Source of the DNA: Clostridia bacterium
GTDB lineage: Bacteria; Bacillota; Clostridia; Oscillospirales; Acutalibacteraceae
Assembly (NCBI GenBank): GCA_017538005.1
Contig: JAFYJR010000003.1
Location: forward strand, 1-19,471
DNA length: 19,471 nt
Direction of reading: 5' to 3'
Both the position numbers and the translations under genes were made by a program. Positions 6,618 to 13,551 of this stretch are shown in pieces. Positions within the stretch are counted from its first letter, which is position 1. The number at the start of each line of letters is the position of its first letter. The notes beneath the pieces are model-generated. The model worked only from the letters and a program-made list of their open reading frames with translations, was not told where the DNA came from and ran no database searches.

Positions 6618-8103
6618 ATCCGTGGAAAAGATTGTTTGTCTGATACTCGGGTTCACAGGTTAAGTTAATGCCGAGTTTCTTGAAGACATTCGCGTCAACC
6701 CGTGAGACTATGACTGTCGAATGCGCTTCGCAGCCCTTGAGATCCTTAAGGTGTTTCATCGCTTTCGCGGCATTCTTGTCTGTCGCCGCGGCGATGGAAA
6801 GAGCAATCAGCGTCTCATCCGTATGGAGTCTCGGGTTTTTGCTGCCCAGGTTTTCTGTCTTTAAGTTCTGTATGGGCTCAAAGACCATGGGCGGGATGAG
6901 GTGAACCTCATCCTTTATGCCGGCGAGTTCCTTGAGGGCGTTTAAGAGGACGGCCGAACAGCCTCCGAGCAGGTCGGTCGTGCGACCTGTGACGATATGT
7001 CCGTCCGGGAGCTCTATGGCCGCGGCCGGAACTCCGCCGTTGTCGCGGGACTTGGCAAGCGACACCGCGATTACTTCGCGGTCGTCAACGGTAAGTCCCG
7101 CCTGTTTTATAAGCATCTCGAGTTTCTGGACTATCTCGTTTCCTATGATGCCCTTCTTCTTGTCGCAGAGGGCGGTGTAGTAACGCCTGATAATTTCCTG
7201 GTTGGCGGCGGCGATGCAGACATCGTCATCGATGATGCAGTTGCCGGCCATGTTGACTCCCATGTCCGTGGGTGATTTATACGGCGATACGCCGGAGATT
7301 TCCTCGAAGATGGCGTTTAAAACAGGGAAGACTTCAACATCACGGTTGTAGTTTACGGTTGTTACGCCGTATGCCTCAAGGTGGAACGGGTCGATCATGT
7401 TTACATCGTCAAGATCGGCTGTCGCGGCCTCGTAGGCGAGGTTTACCGGGTGTTTCAAGGGCAGGTTCCAGATGGGGAAGGTCTCAAACTTCGCGTAACC
7501 GGACTTTATGCCTCTCTTGTTGTCGTGGTAGAGCTGGGAGAGGCAGGTCGCCATCTTTCCGCTTCCCGGTCCCGGGGCCGTGATGACCACAAGCTCGCGG
7601 GTGGTGTGTATGTATTCGTTCTTTCCGTAGCCGTCGTCGGATACGATAAGAGGAATATTTGAGGGGTAGCCTTCTATGGGGAAGTGGCGGTACACGTCAA
7701 TGCCGAGGTTTTCAAGACGCTTCTTGAAAGCGTCCGCCGCCGGCTGGTTCTGATATCTTGTCATGACAACGCTGCCGACATAGAGACCTATGCCCTTAAA
7801 CGCGTCGATGAGTCTTAATATCTCAAGGTCGTAAGTGATGCCGATATCGCCGCGTACCTTGTTCTTCTCTATGTCGCCGGCGTTTATGGCGATGACTATT
7901 TCGGCCTTGTCCTTAAGCTGCAGGAGCATCTGAAGCTTTGAGTCGGGCTTGAAGCCGGGGAGTACTCTCGCGGCGTGATAGTCGTCAAAGAGTTTGCCGC
8001 CGAACTCAAGGTAGAGTTTGCCGCCGAACTGTTCGATACGCTCGGCTATGCGGGCTGACTGCATCTCAAGATATTTCTGATTGTCAAAACCTATTTTTCC
8101 CAT
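6616..8103 (-). CDS. DUF1846 (UPF0371) family protein
   Basis: A 495-residue cytoplasmic protein matching the DUF1846 family throughout, starting MGKIGFDNQKYLEMQSARIAERI. The family is widespread in Firmicutes with structures known but, to my knowledge, no established function. A P-loop-like PGPGSGK lies at 177-183, after a beta-strand-like LVVITA, suggesting phosphate or nucleotide binding; this is inference. DDGYGKNEYI at 156-165 is another conserved-looking stretch. Length is normal for the family. The ATG lies inside the last codons of the sortase gene (13-base overlap), with GAGG ten bases upstream, so the two are translationally coupled. It is the last gene before the terminator. Confidence 0.92.
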   Translation of the reverse strand: MGKIGFDNQKYLEMQSARIAERIEQFGGKLYLEFGGKLFDDYHAARVLPGFKPDSKLQMLLQLKDKAEIVIAINAGDIEKNKVRGDIGITYDLEILRLIDAFKGIGLYVGSVVMTRYQNQPAADAFKKRLENLGIDVYRHFPIEGYPSNIPLIVSDDGYGKNEYIHTTRELVVITAPGPGSGKMATCLSQLYHDNKRGIKSGYAKFETFPIWNLPLKHPVNLAYEAATADLDDVNMIDPFHLEAYGVTTVNYNRDVEVFPVLNAIFEEISGVSPYKSPTDMGVNMAGNCIIDDDVCIAAANQEIIRRYYTALCDKKKGIIGNEIVQKLEMLIKQAGLTVDDREVIAVSLAKSRDNGGVPAAAIELPDGHIVTGRTTDLLGGCSAVLLNALKELAGIKDEVHLIPPMVFEPIQNLKTENLGSKNPRLHTDETLIALSIAAATDKNAAKAMKHLKDLKGCEAHSTVIVSRVDANVFKKLGINLTCEPEYQTNNLFHG

Positions 8104-8843
8104 ACAATGCCTACCTCTTCCGCCATTATCACGAGACGTTCCGTCTTAATCCTGCTGGTGCAGGTGGATAATGTGAGAATTTTTTCTTTACCTGTTATTT
8201 CATCCGTCTTTATCTGCGGAATCTCCGACTTGGCAAGCTGCTCCTCAAGCCACTTCTTCTGGTTCGCGTCCGAGCCCTTGTTCAGGGCATAGGCGGGATC
8301 CGGATTTGAAGTGTCGACAGTGAGCAGGGCTATGATCCTGTACTTGCGTTCTACATTGCCGTAAAGCACATAGACATACGGATGCTTCTCGAGGTATTCG
8401 CTGTTTCTGTATTCTTTCAGCGAGCCGAACATAGAGCCGTTTCGGGTGTTGTGGCCGTAGATTACGGTGTTGCTGTCAAGGAATACGCAGCGGTGATCCA
8501 GGAAGATACTGCCGAAGTCGGAGTATTGGTTATCATAAGTGTGCTTCAGGTAGTATTTGTTGTCCGTGCCCTGAAGCAGGGGGTAGTCTATGGGCGTGTC
8601 CGGTATGCGGATCCAGCCCATGACTTCCGGGTTTATTTCCTTAAGGGATTTGAGGTCAATCGTGAAATAGTATTCCTCTTTGTCGCCGTCTTTCTCATGC
8701 GTGTCCTCCACGTATGTCTTGGCGGTTTCGTATATGGCGTCACCTTTCTTATAGTTGTTTACGATACGGATGATCTGGGCAACCGAAAAGATGAAAACCA
8801 GTATGAAGAATATTTCAAGGACGGTTAAGACCTTCTTACGCAT
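8091..8843 (-). CDS. srtB: Class B sortase
   Basis: A 250-residue membrane-anchored cysteine transpeptidase that attaches surface proteins to peptidoglycan. An N-terminal uncleaved helix lies at about 6-28 with the catalytic domain outside. The family residues are all present: His131 in YGHN, Cys228 in TLSTC and Arg236 in TERLVIM. DTPIDYPLLQGTDNKYYLKH and GSIFLDHR are class B signatures. The start has AGGAGA seven bases upstream and lies 23 bases after the nhaC-like gene. No co-encoded substrate with a standard NPxTG signal is present; the only Thr-rich anchored protein nearby (2606-3274) has a degenerate site at best. Whether it acts as a housekeeping or pilus/iron-type sortase cannot be told. 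Confidence 0.95.
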   Translation of the reverse strand: MRKKVLTVLEIFFILVFIFSVAQIIRIVNNYKKGDAIYETAKTYVEDTHEKDGDKEEYYFTIDLKSLKEINPEVMGWIRIPDTPIDYPLLQGTDNKYYLKHTYDNQYSDFGSIFLDHRCVFLDSNTVIYGHNTRNGSMFGSLKEYRNSEYLEKHPYVYVLYGNVERKYRIIALLTVDTSNPDPAYALNKGSDANQKKWLEEQLAKSEIPQIKTDEITGKEKILTLSTCTSRIKTERLVIMAEEVGIVWEK

Positions 8844-8866
8844 TGAGCGTTCTCCTTATCAGATGA

Positions 8867-10501
8867 TCAGGCTTTTGCCTTTCTGCCGAAATACCACTTC
8901 AGGAAGAAGAGGCAGCCGACTGTGAGCGCGATGCCTATGAAGAGGCAGACAACCGCGTTCTGGATGAAGCCTGCGATGATGAACATTACAAACGAGATAC
9001 CCGCTACCGTGAGGGCATAGGGGATCTGTGTTGAAACGTGGTTTAAGTGGTTGCACTGCGCGCCTGCCGAGGACATGATTGTCGTATCGGAGATGGGTGA
9101 GCAGTGGTCGCCGCATACGGCGCCGGCGAGGCAGGCGGAGATGCCTATCGTACCGAGTACGGAGCCTACCGGGAAGATTGCGGTAACTATCGGGATGAGG
9201 ATACCGAATGTACCCCATGAAGTACCTGTCGCGAAAGCGAGACCGCAGGCGATTACGAAGATTACCGCGGGAAGGAATGAATAGAGGCTGCCTGAAGCGC
9301 CTTCAACGACGGCGCCGACATACTCGCGGGCCTCAAGGATGTTTGTCATGTTCTTAAGGGCGGTTGCGAGTGTCAGGATGAGCATTGCGGGTACCATGGC
9401 AACAAAGCCCTGGGGTACGCATTTCATTGCTTCCTTGAAAGAGAGGGTCTTTCTGCAGACCATGTAGATTATCGTGAAAACAAGAGCAACAATTGCCGCA
9501 AACGGAAGGGCTATTGTTGAGTCTGTGTTTGAGAATGCGTCTATAAAGCCGAGGTCCATCTTCTGTGACGGATCAAATACCCAGTCGTCGCCGACCATGC
9601 AGTTGCCGACATATACAAGAGAGTAAACCGAAACGGCGATGAGAACGAGGATGGGAAGAACGAGGTCTATAACCTTGCCCTTTTCGTTCTGGGCCTCTTC
9701 CTGTTCGCCTTCGAAAACGCCTGTCGTGAAGAGGTCGCCCTTCTCCTTCGCGTTCTGCTCGTGGATAGCCATTGAGCCGTAGTCGAAGCCCAGGATTGCG
9801 AGAGCTATGATGAACACGAGTGTGAGAAGTGAGTAGTAGTTATAGGGGATGGCCGTGATGAAGAGCTTGAGGCCCTGGCCGTCCTCTGCGTAACCGGAAA
9901 CGGCTGCCGCCCATGAGGAGATGGGAGCTATCATACATACGGGAGCCGCGGTTGCGTCAATGATGTACGCGAGCTTTGCGCGTGAAATTTTCTTTGAATC
10001 AGTGACGGGTCTCATAACAGAACCGACCGTGAGACAGTTGAAATAGTCATCGATGAAGATGAGCACACCGAGAGCGAAGGTGGCGAGCATTGCGCCGGCT
10101 CTTGTCTTGATGTGTGTCTGAGCCCAGCGACCGAATGCCGCCGAACCGCCGGATTTGTTTACGAGAGCCACTATCATACCGAGAATGGCGAGGAATACAA
10201 AGATACCCGCGTTGCCCGAGACAGCGTCTGCGAGACCGGATGTCGTGATGTTACCGAGTGCCAGAATCGGATGGAAGCCTGTTGTGAGAAGTCCGCCCAC
10301 AAGCACACCGATGAAGAGTGAGGAGTAAGCTTCTTTCGTTACGAGCGCGAGACCGATCGCTATGACCGGGGCAAGAAGCGCCCAGAGAGTACCGGTTGCG
10401 TTTGTCGGACTGCCGCTTGTCGCGAAGCAAAGGATTATGAAGAATACCATAAATACCAGTGCCGCTATACTTGCGACGTCAAATCTTTTTTTCTTTTCCA
10501 T
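8867..10501 (-). CDS. NhaC-family Na+/H+ (or substrate/Na+) antiporter
   Basis: A 544-residue polytopic membrane transporter of the NhaC family. Hallmarks are DDYFNCLTVGSVMRPVTD at 151-168, GTSWGTFG at 426-433 and GDHCSPISDTT at 464-474, with about 11-12 hydrophobic segments. Members exchange Na+ for H+, and some (such as MleN) carry malate/lactate, so the true substrate is open. I chose ATG 10499-10501 over an upstream TTG at 10516 because a GGGGGA ribosome site lies seven bases before the ATG and would be inside the coding region with the TTG. The long hydrophilic loop around 246-276 is Glu-rich. It sits between dut (29 bases) and srtB (23 bases) in one - strand unit. Confidence 0.92.
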   Translation of the reverse strand: MEKKKRFDVASIAALVFMVFFIILCFATSGSPTNATGTLWALLAPVIAIGLALVTKEAYSSLFIGVLVGGLLTTGFHPILALGNITTSGLADAVSGNAGIFVFLAILGMIVALVNKSGGSAAFGRWAQTHIKTRAGAMLATFALGVLIFIDDYFNCLTVGSVMRPVTDSKKISRAKLAYIIDATAAPVCMIAPISSWAAAVSGYAEDGQGLKLFITAIPYNYYSLLTLVFIIALAILGFDYGSMAIHEQNAKEKGDLFTTGVFEGEQEEAQNEKGKVIDLVLPILVLIAVSVYSLVYVGNCMVGDDWVFDPSQKMDLGFIDAFSNTDSTIALPFAAIVALVFTIIYMVCRKTLSFKEAMKCVPQGFVAMVPAMLILTLATALKNMTNILEAREYVGAVVEGASGSLYSFLPAVIFVIACGLAFATGTSWGTFGILIPIVTAIFPVGSVLGTIGISACLAGAVCGDHCSPISDTTIMSSAGAQCNHLNHVSTQIPYALTVAGISFVMFIIAGFIQNAVVCLFIGIALTVGCLFFLKWYFGRKAKA

Positions 10502-10530
10502 TTGGTTTTCCCCCAAGATAAGGTATTTGC

Positions 10531-10962
10531 TCAGCTGCGGCCCGTGCTTCCGAAGCCGCCTCTGTCTTTGCCGTTTAAGCGTTCAACCTCGATGAATTCA
10601 ATCTCAGGTTGATTTGCCATGATACGAAACTGACATATCCTGTCGTTTACGTGTATCTCGGTGTCGCGCATCGCGAGAGCGGGCCAGTACCACTGGTCGT
10701 TGTCGCCGCAGTAACTCGCGTCTATGACACCCATGGAGTTGGTCTGGATAACTCCGAAATTTGTGTAAGTTGAGGAGCGGGGAACGACATGGGCCTCATA
10801 TCCTTCGGGCAGTTCTATGGCGACGCCTAAAGGTATGAGTTTCCACTCTCCCGCCTTTAATGTGACATCCTCGGCGGCGCGCAGGTCTATCCAGTCAGAC
10901 TTGCCGTCGATGTAACGGAGTCTTTCAATCTTATCTGTAAAGTATTTGACCTTTACTTTCAT
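10531..10962 (-). CDS. dut: dUTP diphosphatase (dUTPase)
   Basis: A 143-residue trimeric-type dUTPase that hydrolyses dUTP to dUMP and pyrophosphate, keeping uracil out of DNA and supplying dTMP synthesis. The five family motifs are in order: DWIDLRAAED (23-32), PRSST (61-65), GVIDASYCGD (78-87, with the catalytic Asp and the uridine-binding Tyr), NDRICQF (106-112) and RGGFGSTG (134-141). Length is normal for the trimeric class. The ATG overlaps the SDR stop in an ATGA arrangement, with GGAGG nine bases upstream inside the SDR gene. Nothing else nearby suggests a phage origin, so this is taken as the cellular enzyme. Confidence 0.96.
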   Translation of the reverse strand: MKVKVKYFTDKIERLRYIDGKSDWIDLRAAEDVTLKAGEWKLIPLGVAIELPEGYEAHVVPRSSTYTNFGVIQTNSMGVIDASYCGDNDQWYWPALAMRDTEIHVNDRICQFRIMANQPEIEFIEVERLNGKDRGGFGSTGRS

Positions 10963-11687
10963 ATGACCAGGCCTCCGTTTACGCCGATGTTCTGTCCGGT
11001 GATGAAGTCTGCCTCATCGCTGCAGAGGAAGTATATTGTTGAAGCCACATCCTCAGGCGAGCCTATGGTGCCGAGAGGGGCTTCCGCCTTGAGAGCATCT
11101 ATGTCCTCCTCGGAATAAGAGGCATTCATATCGGTGTTTATGACACCCGGGGAGACACAGTTTACTCTTATCCCTGACGGTCCCACTTCTTTTGCCAGAG
11201 CTTTTGTAAGGCCTATTATGGCCGCTTTGGACATGCTGTATAAAACTTCGTTTGAGGCGCCGACTTCGCCCCACATGGAGGCGACATTAACTACTTTGCC
11301 GTGCTTCTTGCCAATCATCAGAGGCAAGACGGCACGGCATGTGTTAAACGCACCTTTTACGTTCGTATCCATGACATACGCGTAGTCGGCGTCTTCTGTT
11401 TCCTGAATGAGGCCGTCGGCGCTGACTCCGGCATTGTTGACGAGTATGTCAATTGTGCCGAAGTCGGAGACGACCGATTCTGTCATTTTTGTGACGGCGG
11501 CGGGGTCTGAGACATCCGCCCTGTAGGCGTTTGCGATACCGCCGGCGTCTCTTATCGCGTCAACGACGGAGAGCGCGGCTTCCTCGTTCTCTTTGTAGTT
11601 TACGGCCACACAGTGGCCGTGACCCGCAAAGAACTTTGCTGTCGCCGCGCCTATGCCTCTCGACGCGCCTGTGATTAAAACTACCAT
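10959..11687 (-). CDS. ymfI: SDR oxidoreductase, probable EF-P 5-aminopentanone reductase (YmfI type)
   Basis: A 242-residue classical short-chain dehydrogenase. It has the cofactor loop TGASRGIG (6-13), NNAG (84-87), and the catalytic Ser137, Tyr150 and Lys154 (YSMSK). The stretch SMWGEVGAS after the catalytic serine, followed by ALAKEVGPSGIRVNCVSPGVI and APLGTIGSPEDVA, resembles YmfI of Firmicutes more than housekeeping FabG. YmfI reduces the 5-aminopentanone group on elongation factor P to 5-aminopentanol. This assignment is by recalled family pattern; a FabG-like 3-oxoacyl-ACP reductase is the alternative, and no efp or fab genes are in the window. The start follows the lipoprotein stop by only three bases, with no clear ribosome site, suggesting re-initiation. 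Confidence 0.88.
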   Translation of the reverse strand: MVVLITGASRGIGAATAKFFAGHGHCVAVNYKENEEAALSVVDAIRDAGGIANAYRADVSDPAAVTKMTESVVSDFGTIDILVNNAGVSADGLIQETEDADYAYVMDTNVKGAFNTCRAVLPLMIGKKHGKVVNVASMWGEVGASNEVLYSMSKAAIIGLTKALAKEVGPSGIRVNCVSPGVINTDMNASYSEEDIDALKAEAPLGTIGSPEDVASTIYFLCSDEADFITGQNIGVNGGLVI

Positions 11688-11690
11688 GAA

Positions 11691-12455
11691 TTACGGTGTG
11701 GTCTGAGCAGCTGTTGTGTCAGCTGTCGTTCCTGCGCCTGATGACTGCTGTGCTCCCTGAAGGGCTGTCTGGCTGTCAACAAGCGTGCCGTTCGCGAAGA
11801 TGTTGCTTATGGCATTTGCTGAAGGTGTGCCCATCTGAACATCATAAACAGCGTTGTTGGCTGTTGTAACCTCGACAACTGATGAGAGTTCGCCCGTGGT
11901 CTGGTTGAAGAAGAAACTGTAGGAGTAGTTGTTCTCAACATCCATATACTCTTCGTGAACATAACCCGGGATATCGAGTGAAGCGTCAACATTCATCGGA
12001 ACGAGTTCAAGCATACCGAAGACAAGAGCTTCGTATGAGGCGAGGATGGTTTTGATATCATTAAGTGTCGCGGTAAAACCTGAGGTTGTCGCGAGCTCCT
12101 CGGTGATTTCAAAATAGTAGTTGCCGTTTACATAGTAAATCTTGCCGTCGGCTGTTTTTATAATGCTTGCACCGTCGGAAAGAGAGATTTTCTCGTCGTT
12201 TCCGATGCAGGTGAATGTGAAGATGTCACCTGTCTTTGTGTCGGTCTTCTGATAGTAGAAGTTACGTGTAGCTATAAGGGCAAGGTAGGGTTTGATAAGC
12301 TTTCCGTCGAAAGAGGAAAGATCAACGTTTACGCCCTGGATGGTTGTGTCCTGTCCATCCGCATATGTCGGCTGAGTTTTCTCCTTTGAACCGCTGCAGC
12401 CCGCAAAAGAGAGGACCATAATGAGGATCATAAGGAGCGCAAGTATTCTTTTCAT
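11691..12455 (-). CDS. Putative lipoprotein of unknown function
   Basis: A 254-residue secreted lipoprotein. Residues 1-19 form a signal peptide ending in the lipobox FAGC, so Cys20 would be lipidated and hold the protein on the outer face of the membrane. The middle (about 45-225) alternates beta-strand-like segments with Tyr/Phe pairs (IYYVNGNYYFEI, YSYSFFFNQTTGELSSVVEV), reminiscent of half-barrel LolA/LppX-like folds, but I cannot assign a family. The C-terminus (228-254) is a low-complexity Ser/Thr/Ala/Gln tail ending AAQTTP. The ATG has a GAGGTAA ribosome site seven bases upstream. It is the first gene of the six-gene - strand unit. Confidence 0.8.
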   Translation of the reverse strand: MKRILALLMILIMVLSFAGCSGSKEKTQPTYADGQDTTIQGVNVDLSSFDGKLIKPYLALIATRNFYYQKTDTKTGDIFTFTCIGNDEKISLSDGASIIKTADGKIYYVNGNYYFEITEELATTSGFTATLNDIKTILASYEALVFGMLELVPMNVDASLDIPGYVHEEYMDVENNYSYSFFFNQTTGELSSVVEVTTANNAVYDVQMGTPSANAISNIFANGTLVDSQTALQGAQQSSGAGTTADTTAAQTTP

Positions 12456-12510
12456 AGTAATTACCTCGCTTTAAATAACATATTAAATCAGGTTATAAAA
12501 TTACCAGTGT

Positions 12511-12539
12511 ATATTAACATATAATACCGGTCATTTCAA
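12511..12539 (-). promoter_or_regulatory. Sigma-A-type promoter for the lipoprotein-to-DUF1846 operon
   Basis: On the minus strand TTGAAA (12534-12539) and TAATAT (12511-12516) have a 17-base spacer. The lipoprotein start is about 55 bases further. This is a strong consensus match and the only good promoter for the six genes. Confidence 0.75.
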
Positions 12540-12571
12540 GAATTAAAAAGGAACAAAAAAGTTAAGTTTTA

Positions 12572-12601
12572 TTGGACTTGTCAATTTAAATGTGTTATTA
12601 T
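12572..12601 (+). promoter_or_regulatory. Promoter for tRNA-Thr
   Basis: TTGGAC (12572-12577) and TATTAT (12596-12601) are separated by 18 bases. Transcription would begin near 12608, about a dozen bases before the mature tRNA 5' end at 12621. A second TTGTCA (12578-12583) is too close to the -10 to be used with it. Confidence 0.6.
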
Positions 12602-12620
12602 GTTGGGGCACGATTTAGAT

Positions 12621-12696
12621 GCTGGAATAGCTCAGTTGGTAGAGCAGCGCATTCGTAATGCGCAGGTCGCGTGTTCGAGTCACGTTTCCAGCTCCA
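12621..12696 (+). tRNA. tRNA-Thr (anticodon CGT)
   Basis: A complete 76-base cloverleaf. The acceptor stem GCTGGAA pairs with TTCCAGC, followed by discriminator T and an encoded CCA. The D arm is GCTC...GAGC. The anticodon stem GCGCA/TGCGC carries the loop TTCGTAA with anticodon CGT, reading Thr codon ACG. The T arm GCGTG/CACGT has the TTCGAGT loop. Eight T follow directly (12697-12704). Confidence 0.96.
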
Positions 12697-12726
12697 TTTT
12701 TTTTGCCCTTTTGGAGGTGCCTTCCC

Positions 12727-13518
12727 TTGAAGATGGACAGAGAGCGCGTCGAGAGAATTATCTCCCTGTACCTCGGCAACACATTTTCCTATAACACAAT
12801 AATAGACGTAAGCGATGACTATTGCATTACATTTACGGGAGAGGACAAATACATTGAGCGTACTTATGAAGAGTACATCAAAATGGCCAGAGAACTTATC
12901 CATCCGCTGTTTCTGAGCAAGTTTGAGGCTGAGATGTCTCCTGATAATCTGCGTCGTATTTACAGGGAAAAACGCATCTTAAGGGCGGAACTGCTCATGA
13001 CTGATATAAATGACGGTCAGTACCACTGGTATCGCATCCGTATCATGCCGGTTGATGACGGAACGGAAAATATGACGCTTTTCTTCAATGCTCTTTTGGT
13101 TGACGACTATGTCAAAAAGACCGAGGAGAACAGGTCGGAAATGTTCAACAAGTCCGTTATAGACCGCCTTCTGTATAATTACATCCTGGTGTATGTCATA
13201 GACCTCTCAAACGGCATGAGCAGGCTTGTCTACTCAACCGAGGGTGACGATTATGATCTTTACGCGAAGCGGTTTGACACCCATCTTGAAATGATGCAGG
13301 ACCTCTTCGACAACTATCTGTCAGATGACTTCAAAGCCCAGTTCAGGAAGTTCATGGACTATGAAAAGATAAAAAAGACACTGGACTCCGACAAAGAGCG
13401 TATGGTCCTCATCTTCCGTGATAAAAACGGCACCGCGTTTGAGATGGTCATCGCGAAATATCCCGAGTACGCGGACGACTATCCGCTTGTAATCTTCTCT
13501 CTGAAAGAACTCAGTTAA
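12727..13518 (+). CDS. Orphan tandem PAS-like sensory protein
   Basis: A 263-residue, probably cytoplasmic protein with no signal peptide or membrane helix. Two halves look like diverged copies of one PAS-like module: about 21-128 and 148-263. Each runs from an aromatic/Asp N-terminal strand (YNTIIDVSDDYC; YILVYVIDLSNGM) through a charged helix to paired beta strands (YHWYRIRIMPVDD; AFEMVIAKYPEYADD). Similar modules precede GGDEF domains in clostridial diguanylate cyclases, but none follows here. I chose TTG 12727 because GGAGG (12713-12717) is nine bases upstream; ATG 12733 would be 15 away. An ATG at 12658 lies inside the tRNA and is rejected. No named family could be assigned. Confidence 0.75.
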   Translation: MKMDRERVERIISLYLGNTFSYNTIIDVSDDYCITFTGEDKYIERTYEEYIKMARELIHPLFLSKFEAEMSPDNLRRIYREKRILRAELLMTDINDGQYHWYRIRIMPVDDGTENMTLFFNALLVDDYVKKTEENRSEMFNKSVIDRLLYNYILVYVIDLSNGMSRLVYSTEGDDYDLYAKRFDTHLEMMQDLFDNYLSDDFKAQFRKFMDYEKIKKTLDSDKERMVLIFRDKNGTAFEMVIAKYPEYADDYPLVIFSLKELS

Positions 13519-13522
13519 AAAC

Positions 13523-13550
13523 AAATCCCGACCGTTTTCGGTCGGGATTT
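13523..13550. terminator. Bidirectional intrinsic terminator between the PAS-like gene and the U32 gene
   Basis: A perfect 12-bp inverted repeat (13523-13534 with 13539-13550, loop TTTT). On the - strand it is followed by TTTGTTTTT, a good U-tract for the zapA-U32 transcript; on the + strand the tail (ATTTCTTATTCT) is weaker. It lies one base beyond the U32 stop. Confidence 0.9.
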
Positions 13551-13551
13551 C

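Noticed and set aside
8382..8828. 148-codon + strand frame opposite srtB
   Set aside because: Antisense shadow of a sortase with all catalytic residues; no recognisable domain.
10502..10516. TTG start for the NhaC-family gene
   Set aside because: The only good ribosome site (GGGGGA) lies between this TTG and the ATG at 10499-10501, so the ATG is preferred.
10531..10962. Phage origin for the dUTPase
   Set aside because: No integrase, capsid, attachment-site or other phage gene is near, and the gene is embedded in a chromosomal operon.
12658..12726. Upstream ATG extension of the PAS-like gene
   Set aside because: The ATG lies inside tRNA-Thr and the added residues would be encoded by tRNA sequence; the GGAGG at 12713-12717 fits a start at 12727.
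12598..12903. 101-codon - strand frame across the tRNA
   Set aside because: Its C-terminal portion is the reverse complement of a tRNA, a well-known source of false proteins.
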